Assembly (NCBI GenBank): GCA_020425605.1
Contig: JAGQRH010000017.1
Span: forward strand, 1 to 64,000
Source: Planctomycetota bacterium
GTDB lineage: Bacteria > Planctomycetota > UBA8742 > UBA2392
Length of the DNA stretch: 64,000 bases
Direction: 5' to 3'
The position numbers were made by a program, and so were the translations under genes. The notes under the pieces were generated by a model, which had not been told where the DNA came from, searched no databases, and saw only the letters and a program-made list of their open reading frames with translations. This document shows positions 32,038 through 41,521 of this stretch, one piece after another. The first letter of the stretch is position 1. Each line of letters opens with the position of its first letter.

Positions 32038-33447
32038 CTAGTCGTCGATGTGTTGCCCGACCTTGTACTTGATCTCGCGCTGGTTGCCCTTGTCATCCAC
32101 CAGCTTTAGCGTGATCTGGTCGCCCGGGTCGTAGGTCATGCGGAACCAGGCCAGGAATGCGCGTCCTTCCAGTGCACGCGTGTCGCCGTTGACGGCGATG
32201 ATCTGGTCGCTGGCCTTCAGGCCGGCGTCGATCGCGTGGCCCTTCGGCGCCTTGCCGAAGAACGGCTTGATGCACATCTCATCTGCCTTTACGCCGGCCT
32301 TGCCGCGGTCACCTTTGAGCGGCCAAGGGAAGCCCGGATGCGCGCCGATGTTTGCCTCAGCCACGCTCTTGCGCCAACCGAGGTCGTACTGCCGCCAGTC
32401 GCCCTTCAGCTCGACCGTCACGAGCATCGCCTCACCGTTCTTGTCGCGGGTCAGCAGGTCGAGTTTGCAGTTGCCATACGGGAGCTCGTTCAGCACGCGG
32501 CGCAAGTCGGTCGGGCTAAACAGGAGCTGGCCGTTGGCGGCCTCGATCGTGTCTCCGGCCTCAATGTAGGCCTTTTCGGCCGGGCCGTCCTTGGAGATGG
32601 TTTTGATTGTCAGGCCCTTGTCCAGGTCAAGCTCGACGCCGATGTTCTGTGGGTACGGCCAGACATAGAAGTCAGTCGTCTTGTCGAACTTCTTCTTGTC
32701 GAAGCGCGGCTGGCGCACGACTTCGGCCACTTCGTGGCAGTGCAGGCACTCGTTCTTGTCCTTGAGGATCTTGTCGGCGCGCTGGCTGTCTTCTTTGGCC
32801 CAGTTTTTCCATCCGTCGTGCTTGAACGGGGTATCCGCGCGGCCCTTCAGTTTCGGGGCGTCGCCGAACAGGTTCCACTCTTCACGCTTCGGCTGGTAGT
32901 GGTACTTCAGCACACGGTCCATCGCGCTCATCAGGCCGGGGATTGTGATACAGGACTTGTCGCCTTCGATGTCGATGCCGCCGTAGACGCCGTAAATGCG
33001 GCCTTCCGGGTCGAAGAAGTAACCCCACCAAGAGCAGTCCAGGTCCTGGTATTTCTCGAACTGGAAAATGCGGGCATCCATGTCGCGCATCGTTGTTATG
33101 CGCACGCACACGAAGTTCTGGAGCTTGGCCTCAAGTTCGGTGGTGGCCTTCATGATCGCATTGTCGATCCATGAGCATTGCTGGCAGGGCAGGCAGCGCA
33201 CGGTTGCGAACACCGGCCGGTTCTCCTTCTTTGCCAGCTTGAATGCATCGTCCATGTCGATGTTTTCAAGCCACTCATGCTTCCTGCGCGGCGTAGGTAC
33301 CTCGATGGCAGGACCGGCAAGGGCATCGGCGGCCTTAAAGTATGTCGGGCGCTGGGGCTGGTCCTGAGCGCCGGTCGTGAAGCTGCCGGCGATGGCGGCG
33401 ACGACTGCAAGCAGCAGCACGGCGGCGGGGTAGGTGTAGCGGGGCAT
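32038..33447 (-). CDS. exported thioredoxin-like / heme-motif / PDZ protein
   Basis: A 469-residue protein with an N-terminal signal peptide (MPRYTYPAAVLLLAVVAAIAG). The thioredoxin_7-like domain (about residues 70-170) has its cysteines in RPVFATVRCLPCQQCSW. CLHCH in KNECLHCHEV is a c-type cytochrome CxxCH heme-attachment motif. Two PDZ-like regions follow: GLTIKTISKDGPAEKAYIEAGDTI and KGHAIDAGLKASDQIIAVNGD. I recall relatives annotated as thioredoxin/PDZ selenoproteins; here the active-site positions are Cys and no in-frame UGA occurs. The combination suggests a periplasmic redox or stress protein; the function is inference. Confidence 0.82.
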   Translation of the reverse strand: MPRYTYPAAVLLLAVVAAIAGSFTTGAQDQPQRPTYFKAADALAGPAIEVPTPRRKHEWLENIDMDDAFKLAKKENRPVFATVRCLPCQQCSWIDNAIMKATTELEAKLQNFVCVRITTMRDMDARIFQFEKYQDLDCSWWGYFFDPEGRIYGVYGGIDIEGDKSCITIPGLMSAMDRVLKYHYQPKREEWNLFGDAPKLKGRADTPFKHDGWKNWAKEDSQRADKILKDKNECLHCHEVAEVVRQPRFDKKKFDKTTDFYVWPYPQNIGVELDLDKGLTIKTISKDGPAEKAYIEAGDTIEAANGQLLFSPTDLRRVLNELPYGNCKLDLLTRDKNGEAMLVTVELKGDWRQYDLGWRKSVAEANIGAHPGFPWPLKGDRGKAGVKADEMCIKPFFGKAPKGHAIDAGLKASDQIIAVNGDTRALEGRAFLAWFRMTYDPGDQITLKLVDDKGNQREIKYKVGQHIDD

Positions 33448-33625
33448 TTGTCCTCCTCAAGACAAAGCTGTGCACGGATGCATGATGCAAACCACGTACG
33501 AGTTGTGCACGCACGTCGTTCCTCACTATCCCCATGAATGCCGCCGTATTGATTGCCGGTTCATGAATCCGGGCTTGCGTGTGAGTCTCGGCTGCTGTCT
33601 GATTTGGCCAGTCGGGGGGCTGAAC

Positions 33626-35158
33626 ATGTCACGCACACCATTGATGGGTCGCCTGCGAATGCTGGCGCGCATTGCTGCAGAATCTCAACGTTCAGGCGTC
33701 CCGGCGGCAGAGCTGCTGGACATGCCGCGCCGCCGCTTCATGCAGGCTGCAGCCGGCGGGTTGGCGTTGACCACATTGGCGGCCGGCTGCGCAAACACGC
33801 AGTTGAAGTCGTCCGGCAAGCCGGGGCAGCGGGTGGCGATCATCGGCGCAGGCATTGCGGGCCTGCACTGCGCCCATCTGCTGAAGAAGGGCGGCATTGA
33901 CGCGGACGTTTATGAGGCGGCAGACCGTGTCGGCGGGCGAATGTTCACCAAGCGTGACCTGCTGAACCCCGGCCAGACCGTGGAGCTGGGCGGCTCATTC
34001 ATCGACAGCACGCACGCGGACATGCTCAGCCTTTGCAACGAGTTCGAGCTCGATCTGCTGGACATGCGCGACGACGCGAGCGTCAAGCAGTGCACCTATT
34101 TCTTCGGCGACCGGCACTACACGGATCGCGAAGTGCTGGAGTGGCTCAAGCCCCACGTTGAGCGCATGGCGATGGATTCTGCCGTGCTCGACGCCGAGTC
34201 TGATGAGCGCTTTGGAGTTCTTGATCGCACCAGCATCCGCGACTACCTGACCGCGATTGGCGCCGAGACATCGCTCCGCAAGCTCCTTGAAGTCGCCTTC
34301 GTCACGGAATATGGGCTGGATGCTGACGAGCAATCTGCGCTCAACATGCTGTGCCTGATTGGACTCGATTCGCTGCCCGACCGTTGGGAGACGTTTGGCG
34401 AGAGCGACGAACGCTACAAGGTGAAAGGTGGCAACCAGCAGGTCACAGATCGTCTTGCGCTCGGCCTCGAGGACCGGATCCAGACGGCGAGGAAGCTGGA
34501 GGCAATTGCGGCGGACGGAAGTGCATATGAGTTGACATTTAGCGGCGGGCGACACGTCACGGCCGACTATGTGGTGCTGGCCTTGCCGTTTACCCTGTTG
34601 CGTGAAGTCGACATCAGAGTCGAATTGCCAAAGGAAAAACGAATCGCCATCGACGAGCTTGGGTACGGCACAAATGCAAAGCTGCTGCTGGGAATGTCGA
34701 GCCGACCGTGGCGCGAACAGAGTTACGGCGGGAACATTTTCACCGACCAGGACTTCCAGCTCGCGTGGGACAACTCCCGCCTGCAGCCCGGAATGTCCGG
34801 CGGAATCACCCTTTATTCCGGCGGCAAGCCGGGAGTAGCTGTCGGCGAAAACACACCGCGCGAGCAGATTGCGCGGCTGATGCCGGGGCTGGAGAAGGCC
34901 TACCCGGGCTCGAAATGGGCCTATTCGGGCAGGCATTTCCGCATGCACTGGCCAAGCCACGCCTTCACCAAGGCAAGCTACGCATGCTACAGGCCCGGGC
35001 AGTGGTCAAGCATCGCGGGCCATGAGATTGAGCCGGTCGGCAACCTGCTCTTTGCCGGGGAGCATTGCAGCAGCGACTTTCAGGGCTACATGAACGGCGG
35101 TGCTGAGACCGGTCGAGTTGCGGCGGAGAGCATTCTCGCCGCAGTGAAAAAGGGCTAG
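33626..35158 (+). CDS. Tat-exported FAD-dependent amine oxidase (MAO family)
   Basis: A 510-residue flavoprotein. The start at 33626 follows GGGGGG. A twin-arginine signal RRRFMQAAAGGLALTTLAAGC also ends in a lipobox, so it may be a folded, Tat-exported lipoprotein. The FAD-binding motif is VAIIGAGIAGLHCAHLLKK ... YEAADRVGGRM; the C-terminal FAD contact is NLLFAGEHCSSDFQGYMNGG. This is the flavin monoamine oxidase layout; the substrate amine is unknown. The frame is open for a further 52 codons upstream, without homology. Confidence 0.88.
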   Translation: MSRTPLMGRLRMLARIAAESQRSGVPAAELLDMPRRRFMQAAAGGLALTTLAAGCANTQLKSSGKPGQRVAIIGAGIAGLHCAHLLKKGGIDADVYEAADRVGGRMFTKRDLLNPGQTVELGGSFIDSTHADMLSLCNEFELDLLDMRDDASVKQCTYFFGDRHYTDREVLEWLKPHVERMAMDSAVLDAESDERFGVLDRTSIRDYLTAIGAETSLRKLLEVAFVTEYGLDADEQSALNMLCLIGLDSLPDRWETFGESDERYKVKGGNQQVTDRLALGLEDRIQTARKLEAIAADGSAYELTFSGGRHVTADYVVLALPFTLLREVDIRVELPKEKRIAIDELGYGTNAKLLLGMSSRPWREQSYGGNIFTDQDFQLAWDNSRLQPGMSGGITLYSGGKPGVAVGENTPREQIARLMPGLEKAYPGSKWAYSGRHFRMHWPSHAFTKASYACYRPGQWSSIAGHEIEPVGNLLFAGEHCSSDFQGYMNGGAETGRVAAESILAAVKKG

Positions 35159-35649
35159 GCGCCTGCAAACCGGCTCATGTGGCAGACGTTCACTGATCTG
35201 CCGTCAAACCGGTACGCGTCGTGCTCAGTGCCCCAAACGCTGAAGCCTTCGGACTCATATAGCCGACGCGCCGACAGGTTGTTCTCTTCGACTCCGAGTT
35301 CCCAGACGGATACCCCGACTGCGCGGCTCGCATCAAATGCGGCGCGCAGAAGCGCCCGGGCGAGGCCGGCGCGTCGTGTCTCGGCGACAACGTACATGCC
35401 CCATATCTCCGCGACGTGTTTTCGCTTGCGCCCGCGGCCGGCCACCCACCCGACCGTGCCGGCCAGCTTGCCTTCGACCCAGGCTCCTATGACGTTGCCG
35501 GTACGCATTCGATCGCGCAACTCCGCCTCGTCACGGGCAAGAAAGTCGCTCTCGTCTTCGCCGAAGGCTTCCGGATGTTCGCGCAGCATACGCGCCCGAA
35601 CTTCACGCCAGTCGGCCGCATCATCTTCTGTCAGAGGTCGTATGTTCAT
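35155..35649 (-). CDS. GNAT-family N-acetyltransferase
   Basis: A 164-residue GNAT enzyme. It starts MNIRPLTEDDAADWREVRARML; acetyl-CoA-binding motif A is in AEIWGMYVVAETRRAGLARALLRAAF, with the RxxGxA pattern; the C-terminal NNLSARRLYESEGFSVWGTE is typical. Its stop overlaps the end of the amine oxidase gene by four bases. The acceptor substrate is unknown. Confidence 0.9.
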   Translation of the reverse strand: MNIRPLTEDDAADWREVRARMLREHPEAFGEDESDFLARDEAELRDRMRTGNVIGAWVEGKLAGTVGWVAGRGRKRKHVAEIWGMYVVAETRRAGLARALLRAAFDASRAVGVSVWELGVEENNLSARRLYESEGFSVWGTEHDAYRFDGRSVNVCHMSRFAGA

Positions 35650-35752
35650 GCAGGCTCAACGTGCAGAGGTTTCGTAGCTAGGGGATTGGCCATTGGCACG
35701 CGCTCAAGCAGAATAGCTTACTGGCAACCCTCGGCCGATAGCGACAGGCAGC

Positions 35753-36832
35753 ATGGCAGCCACCAGGAGACCAACTACGCGTTTGCGTCCGGAAGACCAC
35801 CGGATGTTTGTGGCGCTGCGCTACGTCTGCTGGGTCGGCATCGCTGCGCATGCCGGGTTCATTCCGTTGTTCTGGTGGCTCGGTGTGCCCACCATGGCAT
35901 GGTTTAATGTCGGGTCGGTAGTTGCATGGCTGCTGGCACGCCAGGCCAATGAGCGCGGCTGGCTGGACCTCTCTGCCGTGCTGATCAAGCTCGAGGTCGC
36001 GGCACACGCGGCGGTCGCGGTTTCACTGCTGGGCTGGGACAGCGGGTTTCACTTCTACCTGTGGCCGCTGATTCCTTTTGCAGGCCTGAATGACCGTATC
36101 TCACCGAAGGTTGTGTTCCTCGAAGTCGCCGCGCTGTTCATGCTGTATTCGATGCTGTACTGGTACACACGCGGGATCCACTTCCACGGCCCCACGCAAG
36201 AAGTCACCGAAGCCATTCCGTTCATCAATGTCGGAGTCGTGTTTACGGCGATGGGCATGCTGGCGGTCTACTATCGGCTCGCCAGCAACAGCGCCGAACA
36301 AAAGTTGAAGGTACTGGCCTCGACCGATGACCTGACGGGCCTGATGAACCGCCGCCGGATGATTGAGAACATCGACGAGGAAATGAACCGCATCCGCAGA
36401 AGCGCGCGGGCAGCCACTTTGGTGATGGCCGACATCGACCTGTTCAAGAAAGTCAACGATACGCACGGCCACCTGACCGGCGACATCGTGCTGCAGGGCG
36501 TCGCCACGGAGTTGCGCCGGCGTTTGCGCAGCCAGGACTTCATTGCGCGCTGGGGTGGTGAAGAATTCCTGTTCATGCTTCCGGAGACGGAAGTCGAGGG
36601 CGCAAAGATCGCGGCAGAGAAACTGCGCGAAGCCATGCATGCACTCGAGATCGATTGCGACGGCATGAAGCTCAAGGTCACGATGACATTCGGAATCGCG
36701 CCACTTGACCCCGCAATCGGCATCGACGAATCCATCAGCCATGCTGACGACGCGCTCTACGCCGGCAAACAGGGCGGCCGCGATCGCGTTGTAGTCTGGG
36801 AAAAGGCTGATTCCTCGCCCGCGCACGAGTAA
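35753..36832 (+). CDS. membrane diguanylate cyclase (GGDEF)
   Basis: A 359-residue protein with an N-terminal region of five or six membrane helices (about residues 20-170) acting as sensor, then a GGDEF domain (about 185-350). The active site is RWGGEEFLF, and RSQD five residues before it is the c-di-GMP inhibitory I-site. STDDLTGLMNRRRM and MADIDLFKKVNDTHGHLTGD are canonical, so the enzyme is probably active and feedback-controlled. Confidence 0.95.
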   Translation: MAATRRPTTRLRPEDHRMFVALRYVCWVGIAAHAGFIPLFWWLGVPTMAWFNVGSVVAWLLARQANERGWLDLSAVLIKLEVAAHAAVAVSLLGWDSGFHFYLWPLIPFAGLNDRISPKVVFLEVAALFMLYSMLYWYTRGIHFHGPTQEVTEAIPFINVGVVFTAMGMLAVYYRLASNSAEQKLKVLASTDDLTGLMNRRRMIENIDEEMNRIRRSARAATLVMADIDLFKKVNDTHGHLTGDIVLQGVATELRRRLRSQDFIARWGGEEFLFMLPETEVEGAKIAAEKLREAMHALEIDCDGMKLKVTMTFGIAPLDPAIGIDESISHADDALYAGKQGGRDRVVVWEKADSSPAHE

Positions 36833-36886
36833 GGTCGGCCTTGCAGTCGCCACTGGTCAGATGGAGCCAATCCCACTGGAGCCGGC

Positions 36887-38338
36887 ATGAAGCGCGCATT
36901 CTCAGCCATCCTGATTCTCGCCCTTCTGCTGGTTTGCAGCGTCCCGGGCCGCGCCGGCGATTTCGACTACAAGAAGGAACGCGGCAAACTGTGGGAATGG
37001 CTTGCAGACAAGCACGCTGACCTTGGTGACACGTACAAGGCCGTGCAGATCTACACGCTTGCACGCAAGCAATACGACCGCGCCCGTGAGCTTGAGCCGG
37101 ACAACAAAAGCGCGTGGAAGGGCCTCGGCTACAAGAAGAAGGACGACAAGTGGGTGCCAGATGAGCCGATGCCCACAGAGGATGGCGTCAGCGGCAAGGA
37201 CTACCTCGAGGCGCGCAAGAAACCCGACGAAGAGAAACTGAAGGTCTGGGACAAGTGCGCCGACCGGTGTCGCAAGCTGATGGAGAACGCTGCCAAGGCC
37301 GGCGACGACCGCTCGGCCAGGATCGCGGCCGTAGACCTGCTGTATTACGTGCCCGACGACTCCGAGGCCCGCAAGCTGCGCGGGCACGTGAAAGACGGCG
37401 ATACGTGGCTGCCGGCATTCTCAAAGAAATGGCGCGATGAAGGCCACAAGATCGTCGAGGCCGCAAGCTTCGGCGAAGAGGTCGAGGGCGCGGACCCGCA
37501 GGCGGCACTGATCGGCGCGACGTTTGATCGGCGCAGCAGCGAGTACCTGATGGTTCGTGCAGCCCAGGCTGCTCCGCGTGCGAAATTCCTGCACCGCAAT
37601 GCCGATGCCTGCATCCAGCGTGCGCAGGCTTTGTTGGGCACAGATGGCTCGCCCTTCGGTGGACGGCAGTACACGCTGACCCATCTGCAGACGCGGGACG
37701 AGTACGTCGCGATGCTTGAGAAAGTCCTCAAGCTCGAGGGCGACGACCTGGAGTTTTCACGAAAACTCAACGGCCACGGTCAGAAGGACCCGTACGGTTA
37801 TTTTGTCTGCTCGGCCGTCGACGCCGCGGCCGACGACATGCTGTGCAACACTTTAACGCTGAGCCTGCTGGCGTACGCGCAGAACGGCATCCGCGATCGC
37901 TCACCCTGGGTCGATACCGGCTTTGGCTATCTCGTCACGTCGCAGGTGCTGGGCACAACGATGGTGCAGCGCTACACGATGAAGGATGTCGGCACCACGA
38001 CGGCCGACGACAAGGTGATTCCCGAATTCACCAAGAAGTCCGGCACGCCGGACCTGCTGCGCGAAGTGGCGCTGTACGATATCCGCTTCGACCGCGACAT
38101 CCCGCTCGGCATGCTGGTCGCAACCGAGATCAACGACATGCAGCAGGCCCACGCCGCAAAGTCGTTCAGCTTCATGGAGTTCATCTATGACCAGCACCCC
38201 GAGCAGGCCACAACCTGGCTCAAAAGCGGCGGCAAAAAGAAAGCATCCGAGCGCATCGAAGCGCTGGAAACAGCGTTCGGCAAGAAGCTCAACGAGATCG
38301 AAGACGAATGGCGCGAGTGGGTTCTGATGAACTACTAG
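36887..38338 (+). CDS. secreted hypothetical protein with TPR-like N-terminus
   Basis: A 483-residue protein with signal peptide MKRAFSAILILALLLVCSVPGRA (GGAG upstream). The next part reads like a tetratricopeptide unit (YKAVQIYTLARKQYDRARELEPDNKSAWKGLG), followed by linker repeats (KKDDKWVP, VKDGDTWLPAF). The C-terminal half contains MLVATEINDMQQAHAAKSFSFMEFIYD and an EWREW end like peptidase-MA-type proteins, but no HExxH is present, so enzymatic activity is not supported. Confidence 0.72.
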   Translation: MKRAFSAILILALLLVCSVPGRAGDFDYKKERGKLWEWLADKHADLGDTYKAVQIYTLARKQYDRARELEPDNKSAWKGLGYKKKDDKWVPDEPMPTEDGVSGKDYLEARKKPDEEKLKVWDKCADRCRKLMENAAKAGDDRSARIAAVDLLYYVPDDSEARKLRGHVKDGDTWLPAFSKKWRDEGHKIVEAASFGEEVEGADPQAALIGATFDRRSSEYLMVRAAQAAPRAKFLHRNADACIQRAQALLGTDGSPFGGRQYTLTHLQTRDEYVAMLEKVLKLEGDDLEFSRKLNGHGQKDPYGYFVCSAVDAAADDMLCNTLTLSLLAYAQNGIRDRSPWVDTGFGYLVTSQVLGTTMVQRYTMKDVGTTTADDKVIPEFTKKSGTPDLLREVALYDIRFDRDIPLGMLVATEINDMQQAHAAKSFSFMEFIYDQHPEQATTWLKSGGKKKASERIEALETAFGKKLNEIEDEWREWVLMNY

Positions 38339-38346
38339 CGTCTTGA

Positions 38347-38718
38347 TCACGACGTAGCAGCTGCCCGCAGTTTCAGGTCCCGCAACACTTGATGGACCAA
38401 GTTTGGATTGAGCTGCTGAAAGTAGCTCCAGTGCAGCCACAACTCACCATCGTGCCAATCCAAGCGCCCCCGGTCTGCCCGAGTTAGAAACAAGAGCTTC
38501 GCTTGCGTCCATTGTTGTGCGACCACGGCTAGCGGAAAGTTCGAAGATAGCCCCCATGTCGCAAGTCCACCCTGAATAAAGGGCAGGCGCGCTTCAACCC
38601 GTGCTAGTTCGACCAACTCTTCCCAGGTCCACTCATCGGACATTGCGAATCTGTGCGCGTGGGGTGCGTCGCAGTCGTCGCCTGCGGAAACGGTTTCCCG
38701 TGTGAGATACACGATCAT
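38347..38718 (-). CDS. small hypothetical protein
   Basis: A 123-residue soluble protein without recognisable family. It starts MIVYLTRETVSAGDDCDAPH and contains a Trp-rich segment (DWHDGELWLHWSYFQQLNPN). It lies tail to tail with the TPR-like gene and 20 bases from the aldehyde dehydrogenase end. Codon composition looks a little less GC-rich than its neighbours. Its status as a gene is moderately supported. Confidence 0.5.
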   Translation of the reverse strand: MIVYLTRETVSAGDDCDAPHAHRFAMSDEWTWEELVELARVEARLPFIQGGLATWGLSSNFPLAVVAQQWTQAKLLFLTRADRGRLDWHDGELWLHWSYFQQLNPNLVHQVLRDLKLRAAATS

Positions 38719-38738
38719 TCTGCGGGAATCCTCTCACG

Positions 38739-40220
38739 CTAATTGTTGTCGATCTGAGCTTTTTGGACCTTGCCGCTGTAGTCGATTACGACGGTTTTAA
38801 TGTCGCTAAAGGCTTCGATCACGGTTGGCCCGCCTTCACGGTGGCCGTTGCCGGTGTTCTTCCAGCCGCCGAACGGTGTGCTTACTTCCGCGCCCGTTGA
38901 GCCCGCGTTGATGTAGCACAGCCCGCAATCGAGATCGATGCTGGCCTTGTGGCACAGGTTCACATCCTTGCTGATGAAGCCGGCGCTGAGACCGTACTGT
39001 ACGTCGTTCGCAACCTTGATTGCTTCGTCGTAGCTGCTCACCTTGATCACGCTGATCACCGGGCCGAAGATCTCTTCCTGCTCGATGCGCATGCCCGGCT
39101 TCACGCCGCTGAACACGGTAGCCGCGTAGAAGTTGCCCTTGGCGTACGCGCCGTCCTTGAGCACCTTGCCGCCGCACTCCAGCTTGGCGCCTTCTTTCTG
39201 GCCGATCTGCACGTACTCGTCAATCTTTTTGAGCTGGCCTTCGTTGATGATCGCGCCGAAGAACGAGTCAGGCTCCGCGCCGTGACCGACTTTCAGCTTC
39301 GGCGCGCGCTCCACCAGCATCTTGAGGAACTGGTCGTGGACCTTCTCGTGCACGATTACGCGCGAGCAGGCCGTGCAGCGCTGGCCGCTTGTGCCGTAGC
39401 CGGCCCACATCACGGCGTTGACGGCAAGCTCCAGGTCGCCGTCTTCCCACACGATCACCGGGTTCTTGCCGCCCATTTCAAGGCTCACGCGCTTGTTCAG
39501 CGGCGCAGCCTTGGTCGCGATGCCGAGGCCCGTCTTGGTGCTGCCGGTGAAACTGATCATGCGCACGTCCGGGTGCTCGACCAGACGATCACCAATCGGC
39601 GCGCCATGGCCGACGACCATGTTGAACACGCCCTCGGGCACGCCGGATTCGATCAACACTTCCGCCCAGCGCTTGCCGAGCAGGGTGGTGTCCTCGGCCG
39701 GCTTGAACACAACCGTGTTGCCCATGATCAGCGCCGGGTAGCTCTTCCAGCTCGGGATGGCGATCGGGAAGTTCCACGGTGTGATCAGGCTGCAGACGCC
39801 CAGCGGCTGTCGGATGGTGTACATGCGCTTGTTCGGCATCTCGGCCGGGATGGTGTGGCCCCAGGCGCGCCGGCCCTCGGCCGCGATGTAGAAGCCCATG
39901 TCGATGGCTTCCTGCACGTCGCCGCGCGCCTCAGCGATCGGCTTGCCGTTCTCGCGCGACATCAGTTGCGCGATCTCTTCCTTGCGCTTGAGCAGCACCT
40001 CGGCGCTTTTGATGATGACTTCCGCGCGCTTGGGCTGCGGCGTGGCCTTCCATGCCGGGAACGCCGCCTTGGCTGCCGCGACGGCCTTGTCGACGTCGTC
40101 GTTCGTGGACTGGTTGAATGTCGCGATCAGGTCGCCGTTGGCCGGGTCGCGCGAATCCAGCTTTTCGCCGCTTGCCTCAACCCACTTACCGCCGATGAAG
40201 TTCTGCACGTGTTCGGTCAT
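38739..40220 (-). CDS. aldehyde dehydrogenase
   Basis: A 493-residue NAD(P)-dependent aldehyde dehydrogenase. SLEMGGKNPVIV supplies the Glu, YGTSGQRCTACSRVIV the catalytic Cys, and IRQPLGVCSLITPWNFPIAI the cofactor-binding entry. The C-terminus (GLCYINAGSTGAEVSTPFGGWKNTG) resembles the succinate-semialdehyde/alpha-aminoadipic-semialdehyde dehydrogenase branch, but the substrate is not decided. The ATG at 40220 has GGAGG upstream; the frame to 40373 adds 51 residues without homology and is rejected. Confidence 0.93.
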   Translation of the reverse strand: MTEHVQNFIGGKWVEASGEKLDSRDPANGDLIATFNQSTNDDVDKAVAAAKAAFPAWKATPQPKRAEVIIKSAEVLLKRKEEIAQLMSRENGKPIAEARGDVQEAIDMGFYIAAEGRRAWGHTIPAEMPNKRMYTIRQPLGVCSLITPWNFPIAIPSWKSYPALIMGNTVVFKPAEDTTLLGKRWAEVLIESGVPEGVFNMVVGHGAPIGDRLVEHPDVRMISFTGSTKTGLGIATKAAPLNKRVSLEMGGKNPVIVWEDGDLELAVNAVMWAGYGTSGQRCTACSRVIVHEKVHDQFLKMLVERAPKLKVGHGAEPDSFFGAIINEGQLKKIDEYVQIGQKEGAKLECGGKVLKDGAYAKGNFYAATVFSGVKPGMRIEQEEIFGPVISVIKVSSYDEAIKVANDVQYGLSAGFISKDVNLCHKASIDLDCGLCYINAGSTGAEVSTPFGGWKNTGNGHREGGPTVIEAFSDIKTVVIDYSGKVQKAQIDNN

Positions 40221-40315
40221 TGCTGCCTCCGTTATGGGGGCAGCGTAGCAATCGACAACGCGCTCGCCATTCACCGCAAGCGGTTGTTGGGGTGTCCACG
40301 GCTGATCGCCGAAAA

Positions 40316-40744
40316 TCAGGCGTGGGGTCGTGGCCCGCCTTGTTGATTGGGCGGGGCGGGCTGCCCCGGCCACGCGTATGGCGACTGCTGCTGTTGTGCC
40401 TGCGGTCCGTAGTTAGCGTTCCACCAGGCGGCGTACTGCTGCTCGCGTTCTTTGCGCTCGCGAGACTGCTGCTGTGAGTTGCCGATCAGGAACACGATCA
40501 GGATCCCGATCCAGGTCAGGAAGAAACCCGCAGCTGCGCCAAGCCACGGCTCTATCTGGTACTTCTTGGCGATGTGATAGCCGACGACCGCTGCACCCGC
40601 CATGAAGACCAGGTTCGCGATCATGATGACTACGAAAAAGCCCCACGGGATCATGTCGAATGGATTGATCGGTGGGCGCGCGCTGGTTGAGCTCGCGGCC
40701 AGCGGCAACAGGTGGTGCATGGAATCAATCAGTGCAGTCCGCAT
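40316..40744 (-). CDS. small membrane protein with Gln/Pro-rich tail
   Basis: About 142 residues: two membrane helices (IPWGFFVVIMIANLVFMAGA and AAAGFFLTWIGILIVFLIG) and a charged then Gln/Pro-rich tail (SRERKEREQQYAAWWNANYG, PAPPNQQGGP). The module KKYQIEPWLGAAAGFFLTWIG is repeated in the next gene (NVHPGIGFALGFFLSWIGV), so the two are related. The start at 40744 has GGAGG upstream; the ATG at 40780 lacks a site. Function unknown. Confidence 0.65.
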   Translation of the reverse strand: MRTALIDSMHHLLPLAASSTSARPPINPFDMIPWGFFVVIMIANLVFMAGAAVVGYHIAKKYQIEPWLGAAAGFFLTWIGILIVFLIGNSQQQSRERKEREQQYAAWWNANYGPQAQQQQSPYAWPGQPAPPNQQGGPRPHA

Positions 40745-40801
40745 CTCGACCTCCACCTGCATGCTATCCCGCAGCCTCAAGCCAGCCCATTACAAAGGGG
40801 C

Positions 40802-41470
40802 TCATCGAATATTCGGGTTGTAGACGGGCGGCATCGCGCCACCGCAGCTCATACAAGTCTTGCGCCCGGCCTTGGTTCGCGCGCCGCATCCCGGGCAGGC
40901 AACATAGCCCTGGGCGTCGGCTGTAAGTACCTGCGGCTGCTGGGGCGGTGGTGGGGGCGGCGGTGCAATGCCCTGGCCGGCCATCATCGGCCCCTGCGTC
41001 GGATACTGAGGGGCCGGGTATTGCTGAGGCGGCCCCGGTGCGTAGCCCTGTGGCGGATACTGCTGCGGAGTGCCGTACATCGGGTTCGGTGCATTGGGGG
41101 GTGGTGCCTGATAGCGCACGCCGCCCCCTGGGTTGAATACGCGGTCTTTCTTGAATACCGGGACCATGGCCACGCCAATCCAGCTGAGGAAAAATCCGAG
41201 CGCAAATCCGATGCCCGGGTGAACATTGTGCTGCTCCGCTCGGGACTTGCCCCAGAAGCCGAACAGGACGTTGATGCCGATACCGATCAGGAAGCCAACG
41301 ACCAGCGCCCCGACAGGCAGGGGCTTCGGCCCAGTGTCGTATGGCGAGCCGTACGGATTCGTGGCCGGATCGCCAAAGGGAGGGCCCGATTGCGCGAGCG
41401 TGTGCAAGGCCCCGCCGATCAGATCGGGCAGGTGTTGCAGCTGGGAAAGCAGTGCCGTGGGCTCAAGCAA
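40802..41470 (-). CDS. membrane protein with proline-rich region and C-terminal zinc ribbon
   Basis: About 222 residues: two membrane helices (VGALVVGFLIGIGINVLFGF, GIGFALGFFLSWIGVAMVPV), a Pro/Gln/Tyr-rich linker and a C-terminal zinc ribbon with two CxxC pairs (VACPGCGARTKAGRKTCMSCGG). A TTG at 41470 is preceded by GGAGG at good spacing and is my preferred start; an ATG at 41521 would add 17 residues. The second helix matches the neighbouring small membrane protein. The function is unknown; a membrane-anchoring or scaffolding role is possible. Confidence 0.62.
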   Translation of the reverse strand: MLEPTALLSQLQHLPDLIGGALHTLAQSGPPFGDPATNPYGSPYDTGPKPLPVGALVVGFLIGIGINVLFGFWGKSRAEQHNVHPGIGFALGFFLSWIGVAMVPVFKKDRVFNPGGGVRYQAPPPNAPNPMYGTPQQYPPQGYAPGPPQQYPAPQYPTQGPMMAGQGIAPPPPPPPQQPQVLTADAQGYVACPGCGARTKAGRKTCMSCGGAMPPVYNPNIR

Positions 41471-41521
41471 GACAACCTCCGGAATTGCTGCCACAGATTG
41501 TAGCCGATGCAGGACGCACAT

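Noticed and set aside
36887..38338. A secreted zinc metalloprotease
   Set aside because: Although the C-terminal half has a peptidase-MA-like feel, no HExxH motif is present.
40221..40373. 51-residue N-terminal extension of the aldehyde dehydrogenase
   Set aside because: It has no family similarity, and GGAGG directly precedes the ATG at 40220.
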